This document shows positions 33,868-42,217 of a stretch of 44,885 nucleotides of DNA, piece by piece. Below the pieces are notes generated by a model that did not search any database, was not told the DNA's origin, and saw only the letters and a list, made by a program, of their open reading frames with translations. The stretch is taken from NCBI RefSeq assembly GCF_001073155.1, contig NZ_JVEE01000038.1, positions 1-44,885 on the forward strand, given 5' to 3'. The position numbers were made by a program, and so were the translations under genes. Source of the DNA: Streptococcus parasanguinis. Its GTDB lineage: Bacteria > Bacillota > Bacilli > Lactobacillales > Streptococcaceae. The stretch's first letter is position 1. Each line of letters opens with the position of its first letter.

Positions 33868-34206
33868 CTAGCGAATTTGTTCAAAATGCAAATGGACGGC
33901 GATGTGGTCTCCGTAGCCACTACGCTCTAAATCACGTTGCAAGCGATAAGAAATGTAGTGTTCTGCAATGGTAATATAACCTGCTCCCAGCAAGCGTTGT
34001 TCCACTAATGATTGGATCATACTGATGGTTGCACGTTCTACTTGGGCTTCATCCAAATCCATGGCAACTTTCTTCGTTACTTGAGCTAGGTTTTGTCGCA
34101 AATCATCTGTCAAAACATAGACAACTTGCGCAGCTTTCAAAATAGCTTGGTAAATTTTATCTGGGTTGAATTCAACCACTTCTCCACTACGTTTAATGAC
34201 TTCCAT
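33868..34206 (-). CDS. Stand-alone ATP-cone domain protein
   Basis: This 112-aa protein consists almost only of an ATP-cone: VIKRSGEVVEFNPDKIYQAI, then VTKKVAMDLDEAQVERATIS and QSLVEQRLLGAGYITIAEHY. ATP-cones normally sit at the front of ribonucleotide reductases or in NrdR as nucleotide sensors. NrdR's zinc ribbon is absent and no reductase gene is nearby, so this is an orphan sensor-like domain. It could act in trans on a reductase or regulator. It has its own promoter and terminator. AAAGGAG precedes the ATG. Confidence 0.85.
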   Translation of the reverse strand: MEVIKRSGEVVEFNPDKIYQAILKAAQVVYVLTDDLRQNLAQVTKKVAMDLDEAQVERATISMIQSLVEQRLLGAGYITIAEHYISYRLQRDLERSGYGDHIAVHLHFEQIR

Positions 34207-34278
34207 CGGAGTCTCCTTTATTTTAAATTTTCATGAATACTCCATTTCCTTTATAAAGAAATGAAGACCTACTACTTT

Positions 34279-34306
34279 ATTATATAATTTTTTTACAAAG
34301 AATCAA
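34279..34306 (-). promoter_or_regulatory. Promoter of the ATP-cone gene
   Basis: On the minus strand TTGATT (34306-34301), 16-bp spacer, TATAAT (34284-34279); leader of about 70 nt. Confidence 0.6.
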
Positions 34307-34382
34307 AGGTCTTTCAAAAAATAGATTCATTGATTGGGAAGTTAAGTTATTTTTATTCAAACACATTTTCTACAATAAAATA

Positions 34383-35318
34383 TTAGTAATCTGGTCTTAA
34401 AACTCCCGTAATGATTTCTTTGGTCGCGTGGTAATCCCCATCCACTACAACCTTGATAATGCGCTTCGCTTCTTCTGCAGGTGCTGGCACCAATGGCAAA
34501 CGAGTTGGTCCTGCTTCAAAGCCCATATAGTTTAAGACAGCTTTGACAGGAGCTGGACTCGGATAAGAGAAGAGAGCATTGACTTTAGGGATAAATTGAC
34601 GTTGGATAGCCGCAGCCTTTTTAATATCGTTGTGTTCAATAGCTTGGAACATCTCATGCATTTCATCTCCATTTGTATGAGAAGCCACTGAGATCACTCC
34701 ATCTGCACCAAGATTCATCGCATGGAAAGCATCTCCATCTTCCCCTGTATAGACGAGAAATTCTTCTGGCTTGTGTTCAATCAAATAGGCCATATTAGCA
34801 AGAGTTGTACACTCTTTGACCCCAATGATATTTGGGTGTTCTGCCAAACGAAGCATGGTTTCAGGTGTCATTTCTACTACCACGCGTCCAGGAATATTGT
34901 AGATAATAATCGGAAGATTAGATGCATCCGCAATCGCTTTAAAGTGTTGATACATTCCTTCTTGGGATGGTTTGTTGTAGTAAGGGACGATAGCCAATCC
35001 TGCTGCAAAGCCACCAAAAGCATCCACTTCTTTAACGAACTCAATCGAGTCGCGTGTTTCATTGGTTCCGACACCAGCGATCAAAGGAACTCGACCATTG
35101 ACAATCTTTTGAACGGCCGCAAAGAGTTGCAATTCCTCATCGTGGGTCAGAGTTGGACTTTCTGCAGTCGTTCCAGCTAAGAGAATCCCATCTGTATGAT
35201 GTGCCAAGAGGTGCTCGATCAAGGCAGGAAGAGCATCAAAATTAATGGTTCCATCTTCATGGAAGGGGGTAATAAATGCAGTGATGATTTTACAATCTTT
35301 TAAATCTTGATAAGACAT
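34383..35318 (-). CDS. dapA: 4-hydroxy-tetrahydrodipicolinate synthase
   Basis: This 311-aa aldolase-type TIM barrel condenses pyruvate with aspartate semialdehyde in the lysine/diaminopimelate branch. [10 protein letters not shown] carries the conserved Thr pair, IIYNIPGRV the Tyr, and GVKECT the Schiff-base Lys (about 168). It lies downstream of asd, which makes its substrate, but a repeat of about 240 bp separates them, so co-transcription depends on read-through. Lysine is needed for streptococcal peptidoglycan cross-bridges. Confidence 0.95.
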   Translation of the reverse strand: MSYQDLKDCKIITAFITPFHEDGTINFDALPALIEHLLAHHTDGILLAGTTAESPTLTHDEELQLFAAVQKIVNGRVPLIAGVGTNETRDSIEFVKEVDAFGGFAAGLAIVPYYNKPSQEGMYQHFKAIADASNLPIIIYNIPGRVVVEMTPETMLRLAEHPNIIGVKECTTLANMAYLIEHKPEEFLVYTGEDGDAFHAMNLGADGVISVASHTNGDEMHEMFQAIEHNDIKKAAAIQRQFIPKVNALFSYPSPAPVKAVLNYMGFEAGPTRLPLVPAPAEEAKRIIKVVVDGDYHATKEIITGVLRPDY

Positions 35319-35337
35319 AGAAAAACCTTTCTCTATA

Positions 35338-35580
35338 TAAGAAAGAGGCTGGGGCTTGCTTGCCTTTGCCTCATGATCTGTTCATAAAACAAGTTGATTC
35401 GTTAGAAAGCTGAGGAAGAAATCAAACTCTTCGAGTTACTGATTTCTGTTTCGTGACGCAGTGGTTGATTGGAACTACTCATGTTTGCAACATTCGTACT
35501 TCCTAATCAACTGTGCGGGGGAAAAACTACGAAATCAAACTCTTCGAGTTACTGATTTCTGTTTTTCTCCCTATTTCAAC
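35338..35580 (+). repeat. Dispersed intergenic repeat, copy 2, with internal direct repeat
   Basis: Plus orientation: starts GAGGCTGGGG, contains GACGCAGTGGTTGATTGG and CCTAATCAACTGTGCGGGGG, the same blocks as copies 1 and 3. A 34-bp sequence beginning GAAATCAAACTCTTCGAG is present twice, at 35418-35451 and 35531-35564, both perfect. It sits between asd and dapA. Confidence 0.75.
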
Positions 35581-36647
35581 TCAAATTTCAATTCAGCTGT
35601 TGGACGTACGAGTCCACGTTCGTGAAGAGTTTCTGCGATTTGGACTGAGTTCCAAGCAGCTCCTTTAAGGAGGTTATCTGAAACCACCCACATGTGGATT
35701 CCTTTTTCAGCATCCAAGTCTTTACGAATCCGTCCAACGAAAGTATCGCGTGAACCGACCGCATTAACGGCTTGTGGGTAGATTTGGTGAGCAACATCGT
35801 CTTCAAGGACTGCACCTGGGAATTCTGCAATAGCAGCTTTCACTTCGTCAATTGGTGCCACTTCTTTTGTTTCAATGTAGACTGACTCTGAGTGAGCTGA
35901 CAAGACTGGAATCCGCACACATGTTGCTGAAACGGCAATGCTATCATCTTCCATGATTTTCTTGGTTTCGTTTGTCATCTTCATTTCTTCGTAAGTATAG
36001 TCGTTTTCTGTGAAGACATCGATTTGTGGAAGAGCGTTAAAGGCAATTGGGTAGTGTTTCTTATCACCACCACATGGCAAGATTTCAGCTTTGACATCGC
36101 GTGGGTTAACGCCGTCATTCAAGACTTCTTTCAACTCACGTTGGGTTTCAAGAATAGCTCCCATACCAGCACCTGAAACAGCTTGGTAAGTAGACACGAT
36201 GATACGGTCCAAGCCCCATTTTTGACGAACGGGCTCAAGCGCTACCATCATTTGAATGGTTGAACAGTTTGGACAAGAGATGATTCCGTTGTGAGCATCA
36301 AGCGCATGTGCATTCACTTCAGGAACAACCAATGGGACATCCGGATTTTGACGGAAATAAGAAGTGTTATCAACCACTACTGCGCCTGCTTTCACCGCAT
36401 AAGGTGCATATTTGGCAGATGTTGAACCACCAGCTGAGAAGAGAGCAATATCAACCCCTTCGAAAGCATCTTCAGTCGTTTCCTCAATGGTCACGTCTTG
36501 CCCTTTAAATTGCAAGACTTTTCCTGCAGAACGTGCTGACGCAAGGTAGCGAATTTTATCGATTGGAAGAGTAGATTCTTCCAACATTTTGATCATTTGA
36601 GCACCAACGGCACCTGTAGCACCGACAACAGCAACTGTGTATCCCAT
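35571..36647 (-). CDS. asd: Aspartate-semialdehyde dehydrogenase
   Basis: This 358-aa enzyme reduces aspartyl phosphate to aspartate semialdehyde, the branch point to lysine, threonine and methionine. NADP site [14 protein letters not shown], catalytic Cys in [12 protein letters not shown], and [12 protein letters not shown] with the His. ATG 36647 after AAAGAGG is chosen; the frame extends 41 codons upstream but across the promoter. Promoter -10 TATAAT at 36693-36698. An independent small RNA terminates 85 bp upstream. Confidence 0.95.
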   Translation of the reverse strand: MGYTVAVVGATGAVGAQMIKMLEESTLPIDKIRYLASARSAGKVLQFKGQDVTIEETTEDAFEGVDIALFSAGGSTSAKYAPYAVKAGAVVVDNTSYFRQNPDVPLVVPEVNAHALDAHNGIISCPNCSTIQMMVALEPVRQKWGLDRIIVSTYQAVSGAGMGAILETQRELKEVLNDGVNPRDVKAEILPCGGDKKHYPIAFNALPQIDVFTENDYTYEEMKMTNETKKIMEDDSIAVSATCVRIPVLSAHSESVYIETKEVAPIDEVKAAIAEFPGAVLEDDVAHQIYPQAVNAVGSRDTFVGRIRKDLDAEKGIHMWVVSDNLLKGAAWNSVQIAETLHERGLVRPTAELKFELK

Positions 36648-36692
36648 AGTAAATCCTCTTTCAAAATTTTCTAAAAATTGAGTATTTGTACT

Positions 36693-36698
36693 ATTATA
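36693..36698 (-). promoter_or_regulatory. -10 of asd
   Basis: TATAAT on the minus strand with a poor -35 (TTTTCA) at 17 bp. It lies downstream of the asd RNA terminator, so asd can be transcribed independently of that RNA. Confidence 0.5.
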
Positions 36699-36734
36699 CA
36701 ATTTTTTGACATAAATGAAAAGTCCTGAAGGCAC

Positions 36735-36762
36735 AAAAAATCCTGATCCGAAGATCAGGATT
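36735..36762 (-). terminator. Terminator of the asd RNA
   Basis: AATCCTGATC/GATCAGGATT stem with a UUCG-like loop and T6. Confidence 0.85.
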
Positions 36763-36884
36763 CGAGGCACCTTTCGGTGAGAACAGCCGGTTCACACAAC
36801 TGTTCAAGGTCCGCTCCTGCGTTACAATTGAATGTAGACCTCCTCAGCGCAAAAGGCTCCTAAGAGCCAATCGACTCATCGCAT
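36735..36884 (-). ncRNA. asd RNA motif (small RNA upstream of asd)
   Basis: A GC-richer, clearly structured stretch with its own promoter and terminator. The 3' end is a strong hairpin AATCCTGAT, CTTCGG, ATCAGGATT followed by T6 (36735-36762). Inside are GGCTCTTAGGAGCC, CACCGAAAGGTG and GAACAG...CTGTTC stems. Position directly before asd in a Streptococcus fits the Rfam 'asd' motif, reported as an abundant sRNA in streptococci. Identification is by position and general structure from memory, not by alignment. A separate asd promoter argues for a stand-alone RNA rather than a simple riboswitch. Confidence 0.7.
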
Positions 36885-36890
36885 AAATCT

Positions 36891-36920
36891 AGTTTACCAT
36901 GAACATCCACAAACTGTCAA
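36891..36920 (-). promoter_or_regulatory. Promoter of the asd RNA
   Basis: On the minus strand TTGACA (36920-36915, overlapping the alkD-like stop codon), 18-bp spacer, TAAACT (36896-36891) with extended TGG. Confidence 0.65.
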
Positions 36921-37576
36921 GAAGGTAGGTACTTGCTTCCTTCTCGAATGCTTAAAGGAGATAACTGTTCTCGATAGCGGTCGATAAAGGCCTCTACCCA
37001 ATCTGGATTAACCTTGGAATAATTGCGTAAACTCCAGCCGATTGCCTTATTTATAAAGAACTCGCTTTGACCTAGATTATTGAGGATCACTTTTTCTAAC
37101 AAATCCGTATCTGTTTTTTCTTTCCTCATAAGCTGGTGATCAATGGCAATCCGCCTCAACCAAAAGTCCCGATCCTTACTCCAATCCAGCATAATCTGCT
37201 TGGTTTCTGGATAGGTGAAAGTAATCTCTCCGATAATGCGGTCCAACTGATCAATACTATCCCACCATGATTTGGTTTGAGCCAATTTCTTTAGCTTTGG
37301 AAAATCTTCGGGCTTCAAGTTCTTTTTCACTCGATCTAAATAATCCATGGCTACATACTGAAACTCCCGATAGGGTTGTGTCCAACAGGCTTCAACAAAG
37401 TGCCAATCGACTGTTTTTCCTATGTGGCCTTTAAAAAATCCTTTCTCAATCCTACGTAAGGTAGGCTTTTGAATACCAAGAAATTTGAAATGCCCCTTCA
37501 TATAAGCTTCCATATCAGGGACCTTTTCAGGAACTGTTGCTGCTTCTAAAATGGGAATCAAGTCTTCAATCTTCAT
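36917..37576 (-). CDS. DNA alkylation repair protein (AlkD-like)
   Basis: This 219-aa all-helical HEAT-like repeat protein of the DNA_alkylation family excises bulky or positively charged alkylated bases. Typical segments: HFKFLGIQKPTLRRIEKGFF, QPYREFQYVAMDYLDR, KSWWDSIDQL (containing the catalytic-type Trp/Asp region) and WLRRIAIDHQL. Start ATG 37576 follows GAGG at 7 bases; a GTG at 37588 is an alternative. It overlaps the acetyltransferase gene by 11 bases, so the two form an operon. Confidence 0.85.
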   Translation of the reverse strand: MKIEDLIPILEAATVPEKVPDMEAYMKGHFKFLGIQKPTLRRIEKGFFKGHIGKTVDWHFVEACWTQPYREFQYVAMDYLDRVKKNLKPEDFPKLKKLAQTKSWWDSIDQLDRIIGEITFTYPETKQIMLDWSKDRDFWLRRIAIDHQLMRKEKTDTDLLEKVILNNLGQSEFFINKAIGWSLRNYSKVNPDWVEAFIDRYREQLSPLSIREGSKYLPS

Positions 37577-38096
37577 CTTCTTCCTCACATTTCAAGAGTG
37601 TTACTGGCCCTTCGATCGTCTTTTGCATCCAGACGATATCATGCCATTTGTTAAACTTATAGCCAATCTTTGGGAAATGAGCGACTTGAACATAGCCCCG
37701 CTTTTCATGCATGGAAATGCTGGCCTCGTTCGGAACTGCGATACAGGCCAGAAAGCGTAAGTAGCCTCGTGCTTGCAACTCCTCTTCTAGGGCAGTATAA
37801 AGAGCCGATCCAATCCCTTGTCCACGAGCTTCTTTTGCTACATAAATAGACAATTCAGTGGTCCAATCATAGGCAGCGCGTGCATAATAGGTCGAGGCAT
37901 AGGCATACCCCACCACTTTCCCATCAACTTCTGCGACCAAATAAGGAAATTGAGTCAGCGTTTTTGTGATGCGTCTTTCAAATTCCTGGACAGTCGGAAC
38001 ATCGACCTCAAAGGTAATGGCTGTCTCTGTCACATAAGGTTGGTAAATCGCTCGGATAGCTGCTGCATCGCTAAGCTGAACGGATCGAATCATCAT
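37566..38096 (-). CDS. GNAT acetyltransferase, phosphinothricin acetyltransferase-like
   Basis: This 176-aa protein has the GNAT acetyl-CoA site EARGQGIGSALYTALEEEL (about 89-107), the ITFEVDVPT and VVGYAYASTYYARAAYDWTT segments and NEASISMHEKRGY, all typical of the Pat/Bar/YncA group that acetylates amino-group compounds such as methionine sulfoximine. Real substrate unknown. AGGAGG precedes the ATG. A good promoter lies at 38123-38151. It is translationally coupled to the AlkD-like gene. Confidence 0.88.
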   Translation of the reverse strand: MMIRSVQLSDAAAIRAIYQPYVTETAITFEVDVPTVQEFERRITKTLTQFPYLVAEVDGKVVGYAYASTYYARAAYDWTTELSIYVAKEARGQGIGSALYTALEEELQARGYLRFLACIAVPNEASISMHEKRGYVQVAHFPKIGYKFNKWHDIVWMQKTIEGPVTLLKCEEEDED

Positions 38097-38122
38097 GGTG
38101 GCCTCCTAATTAGATTATACCT

Positions 38123-38151
38123 AGTATACCGATATGCCTTCTCACTGTCAA
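38123..38151 (-). promoter_or_regulatory. Promoter of the acetyltransferase/alkD-like operon
   Basis: On the minus strand TTGACA (38151-38146), 17-bp spacer, TATACT (38128-38123). Confidence 0.75.
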
Positions 38152-38170
38152 TGAAGGACTAGCAGCAAGC

Positions 38171-38199
38171 AAAAAATCCTGGAATTATATCCAGGATTT
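38171..38199 (-). terminator. Terminator of the beta-helix gene
   Basis: AATCCTGG...CCAGGATT followed by T6 on the minus strand. Confidence 0.8.
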
Positions 38200-38208
38200 C
38201 CATCCTTC

Positions 38209-40236
38209 TTAAACCGTTTGACGTAACCCCGTCATCCGGTAAAGGAATAAAGCACTCGGAGCTTTCAAAAAGCTCTTTTGCTTGGAATTTGTTGCTTTCA
38301 AGACATAGTTAGGTTTGACTGTTTTGGTGACTGTCTTTGCTTGTTTAAGATTCAGACCGGTTTGTTTTTTAGACAGTTGAACTTTCGAAGGTTGAAGGGA
38401 AGCTTTCACTGCACCTACTTGAAGTGGTTTTTCTTTCACTTTCAAGACTTGTCCAACTGGTTTTGAAGCGGAGGCAGACACTCCTCCTTCAGTCGCTTGA
38501 GTGAGTTGCGCTATTGTCTGATTGTTTCTAACTTCTACACGGTTTAGGATACCTCCATTTGGATTGAGGTGATCGGTCACACCTGTATCAAATGGCGCTA
38601 TAAATACATTGTCCTCAATGGTGACATTTTTAATATCTCCATAGCGCGTTTCAACATCAATTGATCCACGATGCTTGTTGTAGATATCACTCTTCGTTCC
38701 TGTACGCTCCAAGAGATTGTGGTGAACCCGAATTCCTTCTTCATTCAAATCAAAGTTATGGCCCTTAAAGACAGTTGTCAAGCGAATTCCGGAATCCCCG
38801 ATATTGTCTTTAATCCGATTGTAGGCAATTTCATGACCTTTTCCACCAAAGATTCCAACACCCCCAGCGCGCCAACCGAGTTCAATTGTATTGTACAAGA
38901 ATTTATTATTTTCTGCTACTGCCGATTCTGTCCCATCCGCAATACTTGACCAGCTGGCTAGTCCATCATCTCCATTTCCACGAATACTAGAATTGCGGAC
39001 AATCGAATTCTTAGTCCCTTGGGCAAAGTTGACTCCGTCAGCCAGGTTGTTTCGCAAACGAACATTTTCTACTACTAGACCATCTGTGTACTTCATATCG
39101 TTTTTGCCAGCATAATCGCCAATCCACATGCCAACTTCAAAATGCTCGGCCCAAATATCGTGAATGTGAGAGTTCTTCCCTGGCGTTCCAGAAATGGCCT
39201 TGTACTGAGCTTTTTCACCATAGCGTGAACGAAGGTTGGAGGACAGATAGACATCGCTAAATTCAACATGGTTGTCTTGGTGAAGGAAGTCAAAACCACC
39301 GCCCCCAGCTTGGTCGCTAGTGAAATGCAGTTGGGTATGCCAGATACCAGCTCCTGAAATCTTCATATCAGAAGCATCGATACCGACTTTTCGATTGAGA
39401 TTAAATCGCCCGGCTGGGATATAGACATTCTTTCCGGTTTGTTTAGCTTCATAAATCGCATCATAGAGGGCCTGGCTGTCATCAGTATCATCGTTTGGCG
39501 TTGCCCCTTTAGAAATGATATTGACGGCATTATCTCCCTGAGCAATCGGATCTGGAGCCTGCTCAAATTCCACAAAGTCAAGACCGTAATGGACGTCGTC
39601 TGCTTTGTTTTTTACGAGTGAAACCACATCTCCTTTTTGAAGCTGAAGTCCTGGAAGGAGACTGTGTACTTCATCAAATTGGAACCGAGCGCGTGTATCA
39701 GCCTGTGCACTATCGTGTACACCTTTGTCATTCAAGTACTGCCAGTTTGACGTAGATGAAAGATCCAATTGTTGAACACTGTGACCATTCACCTGAACAT
39801 CGAGTTGTCCACTGGCTCCATCTGGTACTGTGTAGCGTACGGTTAAGGCATTGGCTGGTTCATTGACCTTAAAGGAGACACCATCTCCCTTTTCTTTTAA
39901 AGCGACATAGGTCTGTTCAGAAGCTTCAATAGCTGTTGAGTGAGTGTCTTGAGACTGCTCTACCTCTGCCTTTCCAAGGAGGTTCCCTTTGTCTGCCTCA
40001 TAACGGGTGTAAGGCATAGATGCTCCATATTGGCTGGTATCTACTTGGGAGCTTGCGGGATCAGAGGTTGTCGCTTCTTGCCCTTGTGTTTGGACTTGTG
40101 CCTGCTCTCCAGCTTGATCAGCTGCCACAGATTTTCCAGTCAAAAAACAAGCCCCCATGATCGCAATCACGACAGAAAAGACTCCAAGCTTAGACTTGCG
40201 AATGCCAAAAATGATATCTTTGTTTAAATGACTCAT
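38209..40236 (-). CDS. Secreted beta-helix glycoside hydrolase, GH87 (alpha-1,3-glucanase)-like
   Basis: This 675-aa protein has a YSIRK-like signal (GIRKSKLGVFSVVIAIMG, cleavage after VAA), a Gln/Ser-rich spacer, a CBM6/35-like carbohydrate-binding domain (about 75-228) and a right-handed parallel beta-helix (about 238-590). The sequence NNLADGVNFAQGT followed by RGNGDDGLASWS (about 397-430) matches the catalytic Asp region I remember for GH87 mutanases and mycodextranases. The C-terminus is a Lys-rich tail with no LPXTG anchor. It probably degrades alpha-glucan in dental plaque. Own promoter (40267-40296) and terminator. Confidence 0.65.
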   Translation of the reverse strand: MSHLNKDIIFGIRKSKLGVFSVVIAIMGACFLTGKSVAADQAGEQAQVQTQGQEATTSDPASSQVDTSQYGASMPYTRYEADKGNLLGKAEVEQSQDTHSTAIEASEQTYVALKEKGDGVSFKVNEPANALTVRYTVPDGASGQLDVQVNGHSVQQLDLSSTSNWQYLNDKGVHDSAQADTRARFQFDEVHSLLPGLQLQKGDVVSLVKNKADDVHYGLDFVEFEQAPDPIAQGDNAVNIISKGATPNDDTDDSQALYDAIYEAKQTGKNVYIPAGRFNLNRKVGIDASDMKISGAGIWHTQLHFTSDQAGGGGFDFLHQDNHVEFSDVYLSSNLRSRYGEKAQYKAISGTPGKNSHIHDIWAEHFEVGMWIGDYAGKNDMKYTDGLVVENVRLRNNLADGVNFAQGTKNSIVRNSSIRGNGDDGLASWSSIADGTESAVAENNKFLYNTIELGWRAGGVGIFGGKGHEIAYNRIKDNIGDSGIRLTTVFKGHNFDLNEEGIRVHHNLLERTGTKSDIYNKHRGSIDVETRYGDIKNVTIEDNVFIAPFDTGVTDHLNPNGGILNRVEVRNNQTIAQLTQATEGGVSASASKPVGQVLKVKEKPLQVGAVKASLQPSKVQLSKKQTGLNLKQAKTVTKTVKPNYVLKATNSKQKSFLKAPSALFLYRMTGLRQTV

Positions 40237-40266
40237 CACACATTTCTCCTTTTATTTTTTACAACG

Positions 40267-40296
40267 ATTCTATCCTAATAAAAATTATCATGACAA
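40267..40296 (-). promoter_or_regulatory. Promoter of the beta-helix gene
   Basis: On the minus strand TTGTCA (40296-40291), 18-bp spacer, TAGAAT (40272-40267). Confidence 0.6.
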
Positions 40297-40377
40297 ACAA
40301 GGTGAATTGTGTGAAAATTCTGTATCAATTTGTTGCAGAAATGTTAACCTTTTTATGTAGTAATAAAAGTGAGTAAG

Positions 40378-40413
40378 AAAAAGAGGCTGAGAATGCTTTC
40401 TCAAACCTCTTTT
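40378..40413 (-). terminator. Terminator of the ABC exporter operon
   Basis: AAAAGAGGTTTGAGAA...TTCTCAGCCTCTTTTT on the minus strand; long stem with one G.U pair. Confidence 0.85.
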
Positions 40414-40425
40414 GATAACACGAGC

Positions 40426-42204
40426 TTATTCCGCTTTTTTATTTGAAAATTGGCTATTGTAGAGCTCATAGTAGAATCCTTTATCTGCTAACAAGGATTG
40501 GTGATTTCCTTGCTCGATGATTTGCCCATCTTTGAGGACAAGGATTTTATCTGCTTCTTGAATGGTAGACAGGCGGTGAGCAATGACAAAGCTAGTCCGC
40601 CCTTTCATCAAATTCTTCATAGCTTTTTGAATCAAGAGCTCTAAACGCGTATCGACAGAAGACGTCGCTTCATCCAAAATCAAGATTTTAGGATTAGCCA
40701 GGAGCGCACGCGCAATGGTTAGGAGTTGCTTTTGCCCTAGAGAAATATTGCTAGACTCCTGGTTCATTTCCATATTGTAACCACCAGGAAGCGTCCTGAT
40801 AAAGTGATCGACATTGGCTGCCTTTGCAGCTTCAACAATTTCTTCATCCGTTGCTTCGAGATTACCAAAGCGAAGGTTTTCTTTGATGGTTCCTTCATAT
40901 AACCAAGCATCCTGAAGCACCATTCCGAATTGTTTGCGGTAATCTTGGCGAGATAGATGACGAATATCATGACCATCGACTGTAATCGATCCTGCAGTCA
41001 CATCGTAAAAGCGCATGAGCAAATTAATCAGGGTTGTTTTTCCTGCTCCAGTCGGTCCGACAATGGCCACCATTTCACCTGGTTTGACTTCTAGGTTGAA
41101 ATCACGAATCAATGGTTTGTCTGCTACATATTGGAAATCTACGTTTTTAAAGCTAACCTGACCTGTCAAATCTCCAGAGAGGGTTTCTGTCACATCTGCT
41201 ACTTCATCTGGTTCATCCATGACTTGGAAAATCCGGTCTAGAGACGATTTGGCACTTTGTAGCTGTCCTGCCAATTGGGTCAAGTTTTGAATCGGTTGGT
41301 TGATCTGCCAAACATATTGAACGAAGGCCTGCATATTCCCGACAGTCAAACGACCTGCTAACACTTGCAAACCACCCATCAAAGCGATAATAAGGTAAGT
41401 CAAATCAGAAATTCCATTTAAAATCGGCATCATTAAGCCAGAAATGAAATTAGCCTTGAACCCTACTTTTTGAAGGTGATGGGTAATATCATGAAACTCT
41501 TCCTGGGAAGATTTTTCCCGAACGTAGAGCTTAAGGACATTAAAGCCTGTTAAATTTTCTTGCACAAAGCCGTTCATTGCCCCCAAAACATCTGCCTGCT
41601 CTTTAAAGTAAGGCTGAGATTTTTTCATGATAAATCGAGCACTGAAATAAGTGATTGGAATGGACAGGATGACCACTAGACCCAGCTGGATATTTAAGTA
41701 TAAGACCATGCTGATGACAAAAAGCAAGGTAAAGATGGCATTAACGATTTGTAAGAAGGACTGTTGCAAGGCATTCGAGACTGTTTCGACATCGCTAGTA
41801 AAACGTCCTAACAAATCACCAAACTGATGCCGGTCAAAATAGGAAACCGGAATGTGATTGATTTTATGAGACAAATCATTTCTCATGTCCTGAACGGTCT
41901 TTTGAACAGCATTGGTCATGAAATAGTTGGAATAATAAGATCCCAACTCATAGAGAACCCCACGGAATAGATAGAGCGTCATAATGATCGCGATATAGGA
42001 GGTGTTAAGACCAGCCCCTGCAAGGCCTTTTGCCATATCCATGAGATTTTTTGTCAACTCAGTAATCGCAAGCCCCAAAACAAAGGGTTCGACAACACTC
42101 ATGATGACACTCAGGATTTTCAAGAAAATGGACAAGCAAACTTCCAAGCGATAGGCTCTCAAGTAAGTCCATAGTCTAGAAAAACTGTTTTGTTCTTGTT
42201 TCAT
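40426..42204 (-). CDS. ABC exporter half-transporter B (canonical Walker B)
   Basis: This 592-aa protein has six membrane helices in the first 300 residues, then an ATPase domain with Walker A GPTGAGKTT, Walker B ILILDEATSSVD with catalytic Glu, and H-loop IAHRLST. Its own signature is altered (ISLGQKQLL instead of LSGGQ). It starts 13 bp after partner A. Together they form a heterodimeric exporter of the LmrCD/BmrCD/PatAB kind, expelling drugs, lipids or peptides. Which substrate cannot be told here. Confidence 0.9.
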   Translation of the reverse strand: MKQEQNSFSRLWTYLRAYRLEVCLSIFLKILSVIMSVVEPFVLGLAITELTKNLMDMAKGLAGAGLNTSYIAIIMTLYLFRGVLYELGSYYSNYFMTNAVQKTVQDMRNDLSHKINHIPVSYFDRHQFGDLLGRFTSDVETVSNALQQSFLQIVNAIFTLLFVISMVLYLNIQLGLVVILSIPITYFSARFIMKKSQPYFKEQADVLGAMNGFVQENLTGFNVLKLYVREKSSQEEFHDITHHLQKVGFKANFISGLMMPILNGISDLTYLIIALMGGLQVLAGRLTVGNMQAFVQYVWQINQPIQNLTQLAGQLQSAKSSLDRIFQVMDEPDEVADVTETLSGDLTGQVSFKNVDFQYVADKPLIRDFNLEVKPGEMVAIVGPTGAGKTTLINLLMRFYDVTAGSITVDGHDIRHLSRQDYRKQFGMVLQDAWLYEGTIKENLRFGNLEATDEEIVEAAKAANVDHFIRTLPGGYNMEMNQESSNISLGQKQLLTIARALLANPKILILDEATSSVDTRLELLIQKAMKNLMKGRTSFVIAHRLSTIQEADKILVLKDGQIIEQGNHQSLLADKGFYYELYNSQFSNKKAE

Positions 42205-42217
42205 CTGCTTCTCCTTT

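Noticed and set aside
36648-36770. Longer N-terminus for asd
   Set aside because: It crosses the asd promoter and the end of the small RNA; the conserved NADP-binding start [12 protein letters not shown] lies at 36647.
36735-36884. Lysine riboswitch upstream of asd
   Set aside because: The L-box core sequences are not found, and the RNA has its own promoter with a second promoter for asd downstream of its terminator.
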